From: Pelargonium tetragonum
Taxonomy: Eukaryota; Streptophyta; Magnoliopsida; Geraniales; Geraniaceae
Reading direction: 5' to 3'
Assembly (NCBI GenBank): GCA_036897445.1
Contig: JAYMTL010000182.1
Span: 1-29,132 of the forward strand
DNA: 29,132 nucleotides
This document shows positions 10,401 to 21,804 of this stretch, one piece after another. Positions within the stretch are counted from its first letter, which is position 1. Every line of letters begins with the position of its first letter. A program made the translations under genes and the position numbers. The notes below the pieces were generated by a model. It had not been told where the DNA came from and ran no database searches. It saw only the letters and a program-made list of their open reading frames with translations.

Positions 10401-13400
10401 TTGTCTTTTGGAGTTCCCTTATACACTGTAAAGAGAGGGCCTTAACAAAAAGCTTTGAAGAGCTAAGTGAAGGGGTTTCCACTCACTCTTTATTTTCTTT
10501 TTGCCTTTGTTTGGAGAGAATAAACACCTTTAGTACAGCTTTTTACACTACCTATTTAAAGCAACTCTGCTCATAAAGATAAAACATGGCTTTACTAAGC
10601 CGCTAAGTAAGCCCGCTGTAGTTTAGATGCTATAATATCCGTTAGAACCAAGCCTTTGAATTCCCCCTTTTCCTAATCCTAGTCTCAGGCCCCTTTACAT
10701 CTTTGCTGGTCCTAGCTCGTTATGACAAAAAGGGGTGCTTTATATAGTAAAATTAACCCTTCTATCTATCTGAGCGGGAGTGCCTAGTTAAGTTCAAAAT
10801 TCCCGTTTAGATGCCTCGTGCCTTTTGAGTTGGAGAATAATAGAAGACGGGGTAGAGTATTTATAAACATAAGGTTTAGGCACCCTTCTTATACTAATTA
10901 TTCTAAAAAGGGGGATCCATCAAGTTGTCAAGTCACGGTAGAAAAGAGAATGATAGGGTTTGCTATATTATGCCGAAGCAAAGAAAAATTTTTTTAAATA
11001 GGAGCGTTTTCTCAGACCTGAACTGGATGTGGATCATTAGAAAGTCCAGTTATTACGGATACGTTTGAAACTAAAGGCTTCTAATCTAAGTTTCACTTAC
11101 CAATGTAATTAGATAAGTACAACGCCTTTTTATAAAACCAAATAAGGGCAAAAGTCAAACTCTCAAGTTTTTTTAGAAAAGTGAGTAAACATTCACTGCT
11201 TCTTTTCTTAAGGATAAGGAGAGAATATCTGCAAGAATATTAAATAACTGGGGTTTTTCGTCTGAAAAGAGTCCCTTGCTTTAGTACTAATAGGGCATAA
11301 CCCGGATAAATAATTTGCTTTATCTTATAGAGTGTCCTTAAAAAACTGAGGACTTTCCTGACAAGACTTGAGGAGATTCTAGGTGCTGGCTAAAAGTTTT
11401 ACCACAATGTTATAACGCCCCATATTAAGTACCTTTTCACAGCGCAATGAATTCTTTAGACTCGCTAACCAAGGAGCTTCTATAAGAGCTTTCGAGAAAG
11501 GTATTTGAAAGGCTTTAGTTTGATTTGAATAGTCAGATTCGTAATCTACTTATTTTATATCTTTATATATATACTGGATAGTTGAGTTAAATTATTATAG
11601 AATAGTGTGCTTTACTGCAGAATAGCTCTTTCTTTTCTTAAAGATTATAGAAAGAATCCCGCGTGTTGGATTTTGACTTCTGTGTCCCTTACAGTCGCTC
11701 TATCGAAAGCTTTACTCTTAACGTAATTGGATCTAGGGGCCACCTGGAAGTTCGTGGTTTGCTTGTAGTAAGGGAACCCGCTCTAGAGTTTCATTCGGGA
11801 TTTGCTACTTTTCAACGCCGGAGTTTTGTGGGTGCGTAGGGGATCTAATTTAAGTGAATACTGGTTGAATTTGAAATAGAAGGGCTCCTTATTCAGGCAT
11901 CAGCTATAAGTAAATGGGGCGCCTTTTCCTTAACATTAGAAATTCTAAGGCTTCTACGTTAGGCTTTTTCATTTTAATTATCATTCTTTTTAGACTTTTC
12001 GGGATGTTGGGATTCCTTCTATTCTAAATTCTAGTTTAGACCACAAGAAACTAAAGAAAGATAAGAATTTTCTAAGTGAGAAAGTTTCGGAAGAGAGTAA
12101 GGGACTTGATCTCGTGTATTTTCTTATTTGTGCTAGTCTTTTTATAGGTATTCCCCCGTATTTTGAATCTCGTATAGGGATCTTACATGTTGTGGAGAAC
12201 TCTTGTGTGACTGGTTTCCGGTTAACAAGGAATGATATTTGGGATATAAAAAGTAAGAAGTTCAAAATGTAGAAATAAATAAAGTTTTAGTTTTAAGAAA
12301 ACCTAGGGAAAACTTTTGTTTGTAGCTTTTTTATATTTAAACTTAAGACTAAGGGAGTCTTGTAAGAGTCTCGTTCTCAGGAGGATACTGATACAGAATT
12401 AGGCTACAAGAAAAGGTATAGCTCTTAAGAAGCAAGTTATGAGTATTAAGAAAGTTACATAAATGGCTTGTGGTTATAACGTATAAATGTTCTATCTACA
12501 ACACTCTAAAACTGCGGGAGACCCTATAAAGCAAAGACTTCCTATTAAGTAAAAAAAAACTAAAAAGCGTAGGAAACCTTAGGAAGGTCCTTTATTATTC
12601 CTCGAATGCTCTTTAACTTTAAAATTCAGGGATAAGATAATATGTTGTCTATTTTACATTAAAAAGCAAAGACTTCCAATAAAGATTCACAAAAAGAATT
12701 AAGGATTTATTAGAACAACTCCGGAGTTATTACCTAGAAAAAGAAATGTCCTTTATCGAGAGTTTGGGCACCCTTTACACATCTGGGGCCCTTTTATGTT
12801 TGATTTTGTACAAACTTTTCCTTATTCACCTTATTTTATGAAACTCTTAAGTATTACAACCTATAAACTAAAAAGCCCGCCTAAGGCACTTACATAGGCA
12901 TAGGAGTTCCCTTATTTTCTAAGCCACTTAGGCAATACATGAGTCCCATAACACTTCTAAAACTAAGAAAGATAGAAGGAATTCTTGTACAAATGAAAAA
13001 GAGGAATACTAAAGTCACTATCCAGCCTAAGACTTAGAACCCTAACCCTCCTTTTTTTTTTATAATACAAGTATAAAATAGAGTGTAAGACTTGTGCGCG
13101 GAGGGGCCTTACCTTTTAAGGTTATCCGGGTTTGTAAAAAGGGACTCCCTCTTTCGGAGGAATTTAAGGTTTTAGGTCAGGTTTTTAAACTAAAAATATA
13201 CTCTTATGGGTACTTTTTTTGCAAAGGGTTTCAGGCACTCTGCATCAGGGAGTCCTTTTAAATATACGTGGCGAGTTTTGCATAAATCCAATTTTCGATG
13301 GATCGACCTGAGACATAAACCTTAAAAACTAACAAAAAAGAAAAGGAGCTAGCCAGGGAAACTTCCTGAGTTTTTTGGTTTGAGTTCTTTTGAGGTTTAA

Positions 13401-14115
13401 TGCGAAATTGTTGTATGAATTGTTGAGTATTTCCCCTGAGAGAAGTCTTCTTATAAAAAGTTCCCTTTTGTTAAAACTAGATTACAGTGTATGTTAAAGG
13501 TTGCAAATCATCTAATTTCTATTAAGACAAATTTCGCAAAGTAGCTAATCTGATGATCCTTAAGTTATTTCCCACGCTTTTCGTTGCTTAGTTAGGTAAC
13601 CCTATAAGCAGGCTTTCCGTATAGGGCTGCTACAAAAGAACTGCTTGAAAGAAGAATAATTAGTCAACCATGTTAGTAATACAACTTAAATTAGTAAGAG
13701 GTCTCTTTATCTTTATAATGCCCTGTAAAAAGCAACCCCTTGAGCTAACTACCAAAATTCCCTAAAAATCCTAGTACTGAAACCAACCAAAGTAAGTCAA
13801 TAGTATAGATCCCTAGGGGCTCTTGAAAACTAAAAAAACCTAAATTATTCTTTTTATACTCGGCAAACCAAGTCATCTCCAATTACCTTTTTTGTCTAAT
13901 ACACTCTAATAATTCAGCAATTCCTTATTAACAGGGAAGTCCGTGTTATATAATAAAAAGGAGTTCCTTCTTAGTTTGAGTCTTTTCGGATTCCAGTGGT
14001 TAGTAATGGCTGAATACTAAAGCTTTGTCCATACAATTTAGAAGCTAAGAAGTATGCGTTTTTCGCTTTGGGATAAGCCCCCTGGAGATATTATGAATGA
14101 ATAAGTTACTATGTA
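10401..14115. other. gene-free stretch
   Basis: No gene recognised. The 91-codon minus-strand frame at 11990-12265 is within chance expectation and has no recognisable domain. Palindromes of the window-wide class are frequent (10913-10918 GGATCC, 11772-11779 GGGAACCC, 12786-12791 GGGCCC, 13141-13149, 13958-13969). There are also two near-identical TTCTTTTCTTAA words near 11200 and 11630. Confidence 0.5.
13958..13969. repeat. short palindrome AAGGA-GT-TCCTT
   Basis: A 5-bp perfect dyad around a 2-base centre. The same AGGAGTTCC core occurs at about 5414-5422, 10410 and 12903. The reverse-strand form GGAACTCC occurs at about 19224 and 20289. Confidence 0.5.
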
Positions 14116-14130
14116 TTGGTGGTGAGATAA

Positions 14131-14143
14131 GGAGACTTGAACC
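14131..14143 (-). other. tRNA T-arm-like motif (first of cluster)
   Basis: On the minus strand this reads GGTTCAAGTCTCC, close to the Pol III box B / T-arm consensus GGTTCRANTCC. Neither the flanks nor the T stem pair well, and no full cloverleaf could be drawn. Confidence 0.25.
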
Positions 14144-14377
14144 TAAGTATTTTCGTGTTATTAATTAGATTTGAGGTTTTGCTGGTCGAAGAAAGAAGAT
14201 AATCCGCTTGTCTTTGGAATATTTCGTACATAAGGATAAAGGATCTTTTGAGTCATTCCTTAATTTCAAATGCTACAAGAAGGTTACATATCCGATATAG
14301 TGGCGTCTAGACTAGGGGTCCAGGCTAAGATAATATGGAGTCCTGAAACTGAGAATAGCTTAAACCTTCCATTTTTT

Positions 14378-14405
14378 CTATAGGTAAAAGGATTAGAACT
14401 CGTGC
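14378..14405 (-). other. tRNA 3'-end-like motif (second of cluster)
   Basis: On the minus strand the segment contains GTTCTAATCC followed by TTTTACCTATAG. The same 3' wording (TCC, then TTTTRCC, then TVTAG) recurs at 15969-15996 and 16171-16196. This suggests three related decayed sequences rather than chance T-arm matches. No matching 5' acceptor strand is seen. Confidence 0.3.
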
Positions 14406-15968
14406 GTGTACCCCCCACAAAATTTGGTTAAAAGAACCCTTTCTTGAGTATACATAGGTATTCTAGATTTTAAAACAAAGTTAGTGTAAAAAAGATTGCG
14501 TACTTCCCAGGAAAAACTTTTTCATGTAAGTGCACTCAGCTTAACTTTATATATTACTAGACTAGGCTTTTTACAAGCTTAGGCGAATAAAATTTATAAT
14601 ATCGCGTCTCAAAGGATAGCTTGTGCTTCTTGTTATCCTATAATTAAATAATAGTAGAGTAACCTATTTTGTGAATCCTTTTCCCCTGGAGTAATATCCA
14701 TAAATGATTAAATAAATAGACGCCTTTATTACGAAACAGTAGATTTAAGGTGGGATATTGTTTCTAGACTATCGCTTTTCTAAAAGGTTGTAGTTCTAAC
14801 TCGCAAAAGGAGCTTTTGTTTGAACAGAAGTCTCCTTTAAGTAAAGTCAGTGGGGGAATAAAGGAACCTTTAATTTGAGTTAGTTTTTCTTTTTAAAGAA
14901 TAAAGAGCTCTTTTAGTTTGTTTTTGTGAAAGATTCTCTAAACCAATAAATGTAGGGTTCCGGGTTGATTTTAGAGGCTCGTTTTCTGTAAGCCTTTTTG
15001 GTATGGGAGGTCCCTTGTGTAAGTTTTTTTAGCAAGGGTACAAACCTTAAGAGGGTTTCAAAATAACAAAAAATTTTTGAGTCTTATATGCTCCTTTCAT
15101 AAGCCTGTGAATTGGAGTGCGGTTTACTAGTGGATTTTTTTAAGTAACTGGACTGGGAAGTCAAGTATGAAAACTTAGGGGGTTCCTTATTAGATAAAAA
15201 CCTCTAGTATAGAGGGAAGTTGTGCGTAAAGGGTCCTTAAATTATGGGAATAGTTCAAGATAGCAAAGAAACTTCCTACTTGGGGGATCCCTATTATTTC
15301 TAGGAATTTCCTCTATCCTGTTTCGAATCTATCTCCACAGAGCATGTAATAAATAGCAGAGTAAGAGTTTGAGATTTTTTATAAAAATAGAAACCTAGAA
15401 ATTAGTATGGGTTCCTTTAGTCTTTTCTCCCGAAGCTGCTGTCTTATTCAAGAACTCCGTAATTTAAAAATCACTTAGATAAAAAAGACTTTAGCCAGAC
15501 TCTTGAAACTAGGGGGTGCCCATTAGCTGACTACATTCAATCTTCGAAAAATTTCGTTATCTATTAGTTATGAAAGGATCTCTACTCTTAAACCCCCCAT
15601 ACTGAAAGCACAGGAAATTAGAGGAGACCCTGTCATTTTCTATTCAAGCGTTTGCTTCAGACAAAAAGGTACCTTTAGGTAGAAATATTGTCATTCAGTT
15701 ATGGTTATGGACTGACTCTTTGCTGCGAATCTATTTGTACACCAGTTATTTTATGAATAACAAAACCTTATTCGTTTAAAGCCCTATCAAGGAATTAGCC
15801 AATCCTTGGAGCAGTACTTATAAGTCACGCCGACCCCATCAGTGCCTTTACTGAAATTGAAAATTCTAATTCACTTGTTTTGTTGCTTAGAATACTCCGC
15901 AGAGCTAAAAGCTAAGGTCAGACTGCAAATATAGAGTCATAATAAAGTGAGAGTATCCTAATTCTTTT

Positions 15969-15996
15969 CTACAGGCAAAGGGATTCGAACCTATGC
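15969..15996 (-). other. tRNA-like fragment with an exact box B
   Basis: The minus strand carries GGTTCGAATCC (15981-15991), an exact match to the Pol III box B / T-arm consensus, followed by CTTTGCCTGTAG. Only three of five T-stem pairs form. No 5' acceptor strand pairs with TGCCTGT within the expected distance (up to about 16060). The candidate therefore reads as a tRNA relic or the tRNA-derived head of a SINE-like repeat, not a working tRNA gene. Confidence 0.4.
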
Positions 15997-16170
15997 ACAC
16001 ACGCCTAATTCTGTACTGTCGAAGTTTTTCTATCTAATCGGTTAAAGGACACCGCGAGCGACCTACTAAACTTAACTTAAGAGTATACATTAAAGTTCGG
16101 TTCTGATTCAAGGTCATTCTATCTAAGCGATTTTGTGTTGATGACTTTTTAATAAGCAAAATCCAATTTC

Positions 16171-16196
16171 TTAGAGGTAAAAGGACTCAAAACAGG
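16171..16196 (-). other. tRNA 3'-end-like motif (fourth of cluster)
   Basis: The minus strand reads TTTTGAGTCCTTTTACCTCTAA, here in two pieces TTTTGAGTCC and TTTTACCTCTAA. It is related to 14378-14405 and 15969-15996 but has a weaker T-loop. It lies about 200 bases from the third motif; between them, TTCTATCTAA(T/G)CG occurs twice, near 16027 and 16113. Confidence 0.25.
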
Positions 16197-16199
16197 GGT

Positions 16200-18520
16200 A
16201 CCACACCACGTCAGAAAATTTTTAGGATTTGGTCGAGATTCTTTAATTACAAGACTAGCACGCTAATATAATATAAGTGATGCTGCTAATTGGGTGAAAC
16301 CCGTGGTAGAGCTTTACCTGTCATTTTTAATACATTTACAAGCGAATCCTTGTTTGACTGAAGAAGCATCTTACATTTCTTTTTATATAACAAAGGTCTT
16401 TATATCCTAAATTGGAAATTCCCAGTACTATACTAAAGTCCTTATTTGAAAACTTATCCCATGCTGTAAGAATTCCTTAATTGTACAGGGTTACTAACTA
16501 AAAAGAAAGGGAACTTATATGTATTGTATGTACCAAACCTAGAGGAGCACTTTCGGGATATAAAGGGGGTTGTCGAAACGGGGGCTTACTGGAGCGGATC
16601 CCTTATAAAGAAGGAGTGATTTTGCCATCTCAGACTTAACTAAGTTTTCATATATTGAGGCTCCTCCTTATGCAAGAGAGTTGTGCTAGACTAGAATTTG
16701 CAATATTCACTACTAATATAATAGTTATTTACACAAAAATGAAACCCACTTTCTGAAGTTTTTATCTCATGCTCATGTATTGAATAGTAGACTTAGAAGG
16801 ACCCCTGTGAGTGAGTATCCTGGAAAACTTAGCTTTCATTTTGAAATTATGAACTTCTATTAAATTGCAATTTCTAAAGGGGGCCCCTTCTCGTTTTACT
16901 AAAGTTTAGATTTCAGTTCAACAGAGAATTTCCTGAATACTCTATTCTGTAGGGAAAAGAACTTCTAGCGGGACTCTAGCATTTCCTTGTATATTTTGTA
17001 CTTAAAAATAGTTTGAACTTTCAAGTCCGATAGTGCGGATTGCTTGCAGCCTTTATTTATCCAAATTCAATTTCTTTTTTCTAGAATTTCTTCAGAGGAT
17101 TGGGGACCCTTTATAACATAACAAATACAGTTACAGTAGAACAATATTAATACAACTTTTGTAAGTCCAACTAACTGAGATTTACGCCTTTTCCTTTAAA
17201 ATGAGCGACCTACTATTAGGCCTGCCTAGAATAAAACTTTAATTTAAGAATGAAGTAAAAAGCACTAGCTAGTCATAACATAAGACTCCAAAACGGGTTT
17301 ATTAAGACATAAATAACTACATTTTACAGCTACTCCCTAATTTTTCCGCTAAAAGTCCTTCCTACTACAGATAGGGAACTCTTTGATTACTGGATCTAAT
17401 AAACCTTTTAGCTATATAGTAACTGTATGCACTCTCTTTTTCTACTTTAATTCTTTACATCCCTCTATCAAACGGGAAATCCCAGATATAAAGATACCTG
17501 AAAGTAGCACTCGAGCTAGGATTTTCTGCTAAAGGAGTTTTCCTTCTGTTTCATGTTTAACCTTTAGTGCTTTATTGTATGCTAGTTTTTATAAGGGCTC
17601 TCTGAAGAAAACGCTTTAGTTAATGAAGCTTGAGTTGGGTGGTTGGAGTTTTCCACCTGCTAAAATCTATTAGTAATAAAAGAAGGCTGTTTAATGCAAA
17701 AGATCCCGGGTTTTGACTTTAATACCATAGCTCTTAAAAAGTTATAGGAACACTATCTTTACCAATAAAAAGGGCCTCTCAATTCCTAAACCCCTTGCTG
17801 TTTACGCTACAATCCATAATTCTATCTAATTAAAAAGGCCTTTTTTTCCTCAATAAATAGAAATAGACCTAAATTTGATTGTTTACAGCATAAATAAAGC
17901 TAGGTCCGTTATCTTTTGGGGTCAGAATCAGAATAATAATAAATGTAATACGACGTGATAGAAACTTTGACATTAACTTGTTAAAAGGATGTTCTGGATA
18001 CAGCTTTCTTTAAAATGAATTTTAGTTGATTACTCTAACTCTGTTTAAGTATGGTGTTATTTTAGGGACGTACAAGAGTTTTTCAAATAATTTTATTCAT
18101 TCTTTGATTTTACTCTACTCGTAAATTTAGGTTTCCTTGAAGACGAGCCCAAAACAACTAGATAAACCTTATTAAAATTTTCCGTAACAGTAACAAAAAA
18201 GATCTTTGAGGATGGGGAGATTAGTAAACCCTAGTTTATAGAGTATAGCACAAAAGCCTTTTAGAAAATATTATAGAACACTCGTAAGTAAGATCCTTGT
18301 GAAAGAATTTTAAATAGGACTCCACAGGAAATGAGTAAGCTGTGATATTCCTTATACCTTAAAATATGTAATCTAGTACCCACCCCAGGTTACCCTAGAG
18401 GGGCTTCTTGTTTCCGCTTAGAATCTAATAAAATCCCCTTCGACCTTTTTCCGGGATAACCAATACCAAACTCATAATTGACCCTGTCAAATTAGAGACC
18501 CCTATAGAAAAAGAATACCT
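16200..18520. other. gene-free stretch
   Basis: No gene, long frame or repeat copy is recognised. It contains the 13-base palindromic run AAGGGGGCCCCTT (16877-16889), GGATCC at 16596-16601 and a TTCTATCTAATTAAAAAGG word near 17820 that resembles the one at about 16027. Confidence 0.5.
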
Positions 18521-18524
18521 ATAA

Positions 18525-18720
18525 ACTTTGTATCTTACTCTTATTAGTCTTATTGTAGCTAGGAAGTCTATTCCCTATTAGTAGTATAGTTATTACCTTA
18601 ATCTTATGTTCTATCGTGTATTAGGGATCTTTTTTTACCCTTGTTGGAGTTACTACTACAGAAAGGATAGAGCCTTCATAGTACAAGGGAAGTAATTGCT
18701 GTATAGTACACACTTATACG
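18525..18720 (-). mobile_element. decayed copy of dispersed repeat family (copy R5)
   Basis: It joins two parts of the family in one copy. TTGTATCTTACTCTTATTAGTCTTATTGTAGCTAG near its left end is of the type in R3 and R8 (given here in words: GTATCTTACTCT, then AGTCTTA, then GTAGCTAG). ATAGTACACACTTA at 18703-18716 is identical to 20724-20737 in copy R7. This copy is therefore the evidence that R3/R8-type and R1/R7-type blocks belong to one longer element. It is broken, with no product. Confidence 0.4.
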
Positions 18721-19830
18721 TTAGGACACCAGCTACTTCTTAATCATAAAAACACCCACCTTAGACTCAAGGACTTTCCTTTAAAAACAAGGGGACACAG
18801 AAGCAACTTATTCAATTCTATCACTCTTAAATACCTATTTTCTTAATGTTAATAAATAGGCTTTTCTTTACCGAAACCGAAAAAATTTGTTTTCGGAGTA
18901 GGAGAAAATGAGCCTTTGTAATTTTCAACTCAACCTGGTTTTTCTTTTTATCCGTTACCTTAAGGAAGCCCCCACTTAACAGAGCACGAGAATCCTAGTT
19001 TTTTAAAGCGCTAAGGAAAGTCTCTTAGTTTGTTAAAAATTTACCGCGATTCCCTTTATTATTTAAAATCACCTGTATACATATAATTGTAAAAAATGAG
19101 AGGAAACGGGGAATAATAGAGATCAAAAAAATTCAAGTTATTCTAAATCTTTTGCCGATACCCGGATTGAAGTCCCCTTTAATTTATTTGAGTTAAGAAA
19201 ACTCCTAGTAAATAACTATACTCAAATAGCGAAGGAACTCCTTTTAAGGTAAGCGCGGGTATGAAACTCAGTACCCTACCCCCGGGTTTTACAACTAAAA
19301 AGCAGATTAAGCGGGGCTTTGCTATTCTAGGTTGTAGCTAGGTGTTACTCTATTTAAATTAAAGAGGGCATTCCTCCTTTGTAGTGTTAATCTTTATTTG
19401 CAATTCTAAAAAAAAGTAAGTCCCTTATTTTTGTTAACCCGCGAGTACAGATCTTTTTTTCGGGAATGTCTCGTTTTTCTAGGTAACTGTACTTAGGATA
19501 TGCTGTAATTAACTGTTCCTGGTATAAAGCAAAAGTCATTTTATAGACGTGTAAGTTTGGGTCTCATGTGCAGGAAAGTGAAAAGTTTCTTAAAATAGCA
19601 AGAAGTAGAATTCCTTTCTCTTAGTCAAGGGTTAAACTTTGTGCGTGGTAGGAGGTTTTTTTAATATCAAACCTATTCGCATTTTAGATCTTCATAGAAT
19701 TTATAAAAAAAGGGAACTTTGTAGGTTAAGCCCCCGACACCCTTTCCCTACCTAACGCCTTTTTAGATTTTAGTAGTAGGGATTTGCCAGATAAGTCTAT
19801 TACATAGATTCATACGTTATAAAAAACTAA

Positions 19831-19844
19831 TATATATATATATA
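19831..19844. repeat. TA dinucleotide tract
   Basis: Seven TA units directly upstream of repeat copy R6. It could mark an insertion point in AT-rich DNA, but no target duplication was identified. Confidence 0.85.
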
Positions 19845-19859
19845 AGAATAATTAAGAGA

Positions 19860-20310
19860 CCATAGTACACTAGCTACAACTACAAGAAGCTACTGGGCCA
19901 TAAGCACAGCCCCCAATAAATAAGCGTAGTACTCTCTCTTAATATAATACTCCTCTTGCTGCCCCTCTTCCTACAGCTGCTGCCTCCTGCTATAGCTCCT
20001 TCTAAAACAAGTATAATAAGTCAGGAAGTCAAAGTTGGGTATTATAATGTATGTATGCGTATTCCTTAAACTTAATTACATTACCTCCTTCGCTAAGCAA
20101 CAATCGGGAGTAGAGATACTATCTTAATCTCTCTAAGCTTGTACCCTCCCAAACGATAAACACATAAGACAAGAGGTATTGTAAATAAAGCAAAAGGTAC
20201 TATCCAAAACAATCTTAAACAATCTAATACAACTCAAGGAACTCTTAATATCCCCAATAGATCCGGAACTGAAGAAGAAGAAAAGGAACTCCTTTAAACT
20301 TTCTTTGTTT
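19860..20310 (+). mobile_element. decayed copy or tandem of copies of the repeat family (copy R6)
   Basis: CTACAACTACAAGAAGCTAC at 19874-19893 matches the minus strand of 9213-9232 and opens a plus-strand run rich in Pro, Ala and Ser (includes TPLAAPLPTAAASCYSSF, near 19947-20000). Further on, 20071-20087 is identical to 10335-10351, and ACAAGAGGTATTGTAAATAA at 20169-20188 is identical, inverted, to 20615-20634 in R7. In R7 the CATTACC core comes before the LQ-type block on the coding strand, but here an LQ-type block comes first. The stretch may therefore hold the end of one copy followed by the start of another. Composition is richer in C than in the other copies, so this copy may be less mutated. 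Confidence 0.45.
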
Positions 20311-20384
20311 CCGGGAGACCTTATTACCCTAGATCCCAGGAGCTCTTAACCTACCTTCTTCTTAACTTTCTTATAACCCTGCCT

Positions 20385-20745
20385 TTCCTCTTAGCTAGAC
20401 CCGCCCTCCTAGCTGCTTTATAGATACTCTCTCACTTGCTCTTTTAGTACCTACTTGAGTCTTTATAGCTATCCTCTTTTTAGGGTTACCTGTAGCTATT
20501 GTAGTTGTATTCCCTGAGAGAGTAAGCATACTATTCCTCTAAAAATGGGTATTCTTGTAGCTGTATATGGTTATCATTTAGTATATACCTAAAAGGATTC
20601 TACGAATTGTATTCTTATTTACAATACCTCTTGTTTTAGCTAGCTGTAGAGAGGAGCCTTATAACCATTTTAGTTGGCTTACTGTAGCATTGCGGAGGAA
20701 AGGTAATGCAGGTAGTATACAAGATAGTACACACTTACCCTATAG
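20385..20745 (-). mobile_element. decayed copy of dispersed repeat family (copy R7), inverted relative to R6
   Basis: It carries all the main family blocks: GGTTACCTGTAGCTAT (20484-20499, matches R1), TTATTTACAATACCTCTTGT (20615-20634, exact inverted match to R6), TACTGTAGCATTGCGGAGGAA (20680-20700, matches R1), and ATAGTACACACTTA (20724-20737, identical to R5). On the minus strand the core reads YLHYLSSAMLQ, parallel to the LNYITS words of R4 and R6. A Lys-rich run (GYKKVKKKVG) lies near the left end. The copy is broken and its family is not assigned. Confidence 0.5.
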
Positions 20746-21804
20746 GCACACCTCCCCTCAACTCTGCCCTTCTTAGCCATTATTTCCCGGTTTTTATCAA
20801 GAGTACGAATAGCTTAGATTTAAAAGTTACTAGTCAAAGCTCTGGAATGCCCTATCCCACAACTTATAAAGGCAAAACTGAGGGGCTTAAATTTCCTAAT
20901 TCGCAGTAACTCCAAAACCTTCGTAACTAGAATGTATTTCTCCAGCTCCCGTAGAAAAAAACTTTTTGCTTTTAAGTCCAACGGATTAAAAAAATGTTAA
21001 ACCCCCTGTTTTGCAGCAGAGAGGGAGAATCCTATATATTTACTTCAAAAATTCCGAGGGACAAAGAGCTCCCTGTGCTCCGTCCTTTTAACTATACCAG
21101 GCTCGATAAACTAAGGATTATAAATATATTTAGACCCCAGATTTCATTTAACAAATTTAGAGCGCTACTTTAACTACCAGAAAGGCATAGAGGTTTGGTT
21201 TTTTTAATTAAATGGAAACGCTCCCTTGCTTATTAATAGACACCCAAAGCCAGAATTAAGAAAATCTGAAAAGTAAGTAAAGAATCAATCCGAGTTTAAC
21301 AGAAACCAGTACCCGGGAAGCACTAGTGAGGGCCCTGCCTATATATTTTATCGCTGCCGAAGCTTAAAAATTCGAGGCTAGGAAAAATCCTTATATTTTT
21401 AATACTTTTGAATTGCTAAATTCCTTCGGGTGTTTGAGAAGAAGTGAGGGCAAGAATTTGTCTTTATACCTTTTATAACTAAAACTCAGGAGTAAGCTAG
21501 CTTTCGAGTATCCACTAAAATAAAAAAACCTAAAAAAGATAAAAAATTCCTTTCCCTGTTTAGAACCGAAGTCTATCTATATCCTGCATTACGACTAACC
21601 AAGACTTTAAGACTCTCAGGAAGCTGACCCTTAATGGAATTCTGACTTTTAACTAGCAACAAATCCTCACTAAAAACCTGATTGGAAACTTGAAACAGGC
21701 AAACTCCCTTCTTTAGCCTCTTAAACGGAAAAAGACTCTATTTACATTAAAAAGGAATTTCTTTAATACTACAGAAATAAGGAATAAAGCTCTAGACCCG
21801 AACT

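Noticed and set aside
11990-12265. Minus-strand 91-codon frame.
   Set aside because: Second longest in the window but within chance length. No domain, no start signal, and composition like the surrounding non-coding DNA.
15960-16060. Complete minus-strand tRNA gene around the exact box B.
   Set aside because: Two of five T-stem pairs fail and no 5' acceptor strand pairs with the 3' end, so only a tRNA-like fragment is claimed.
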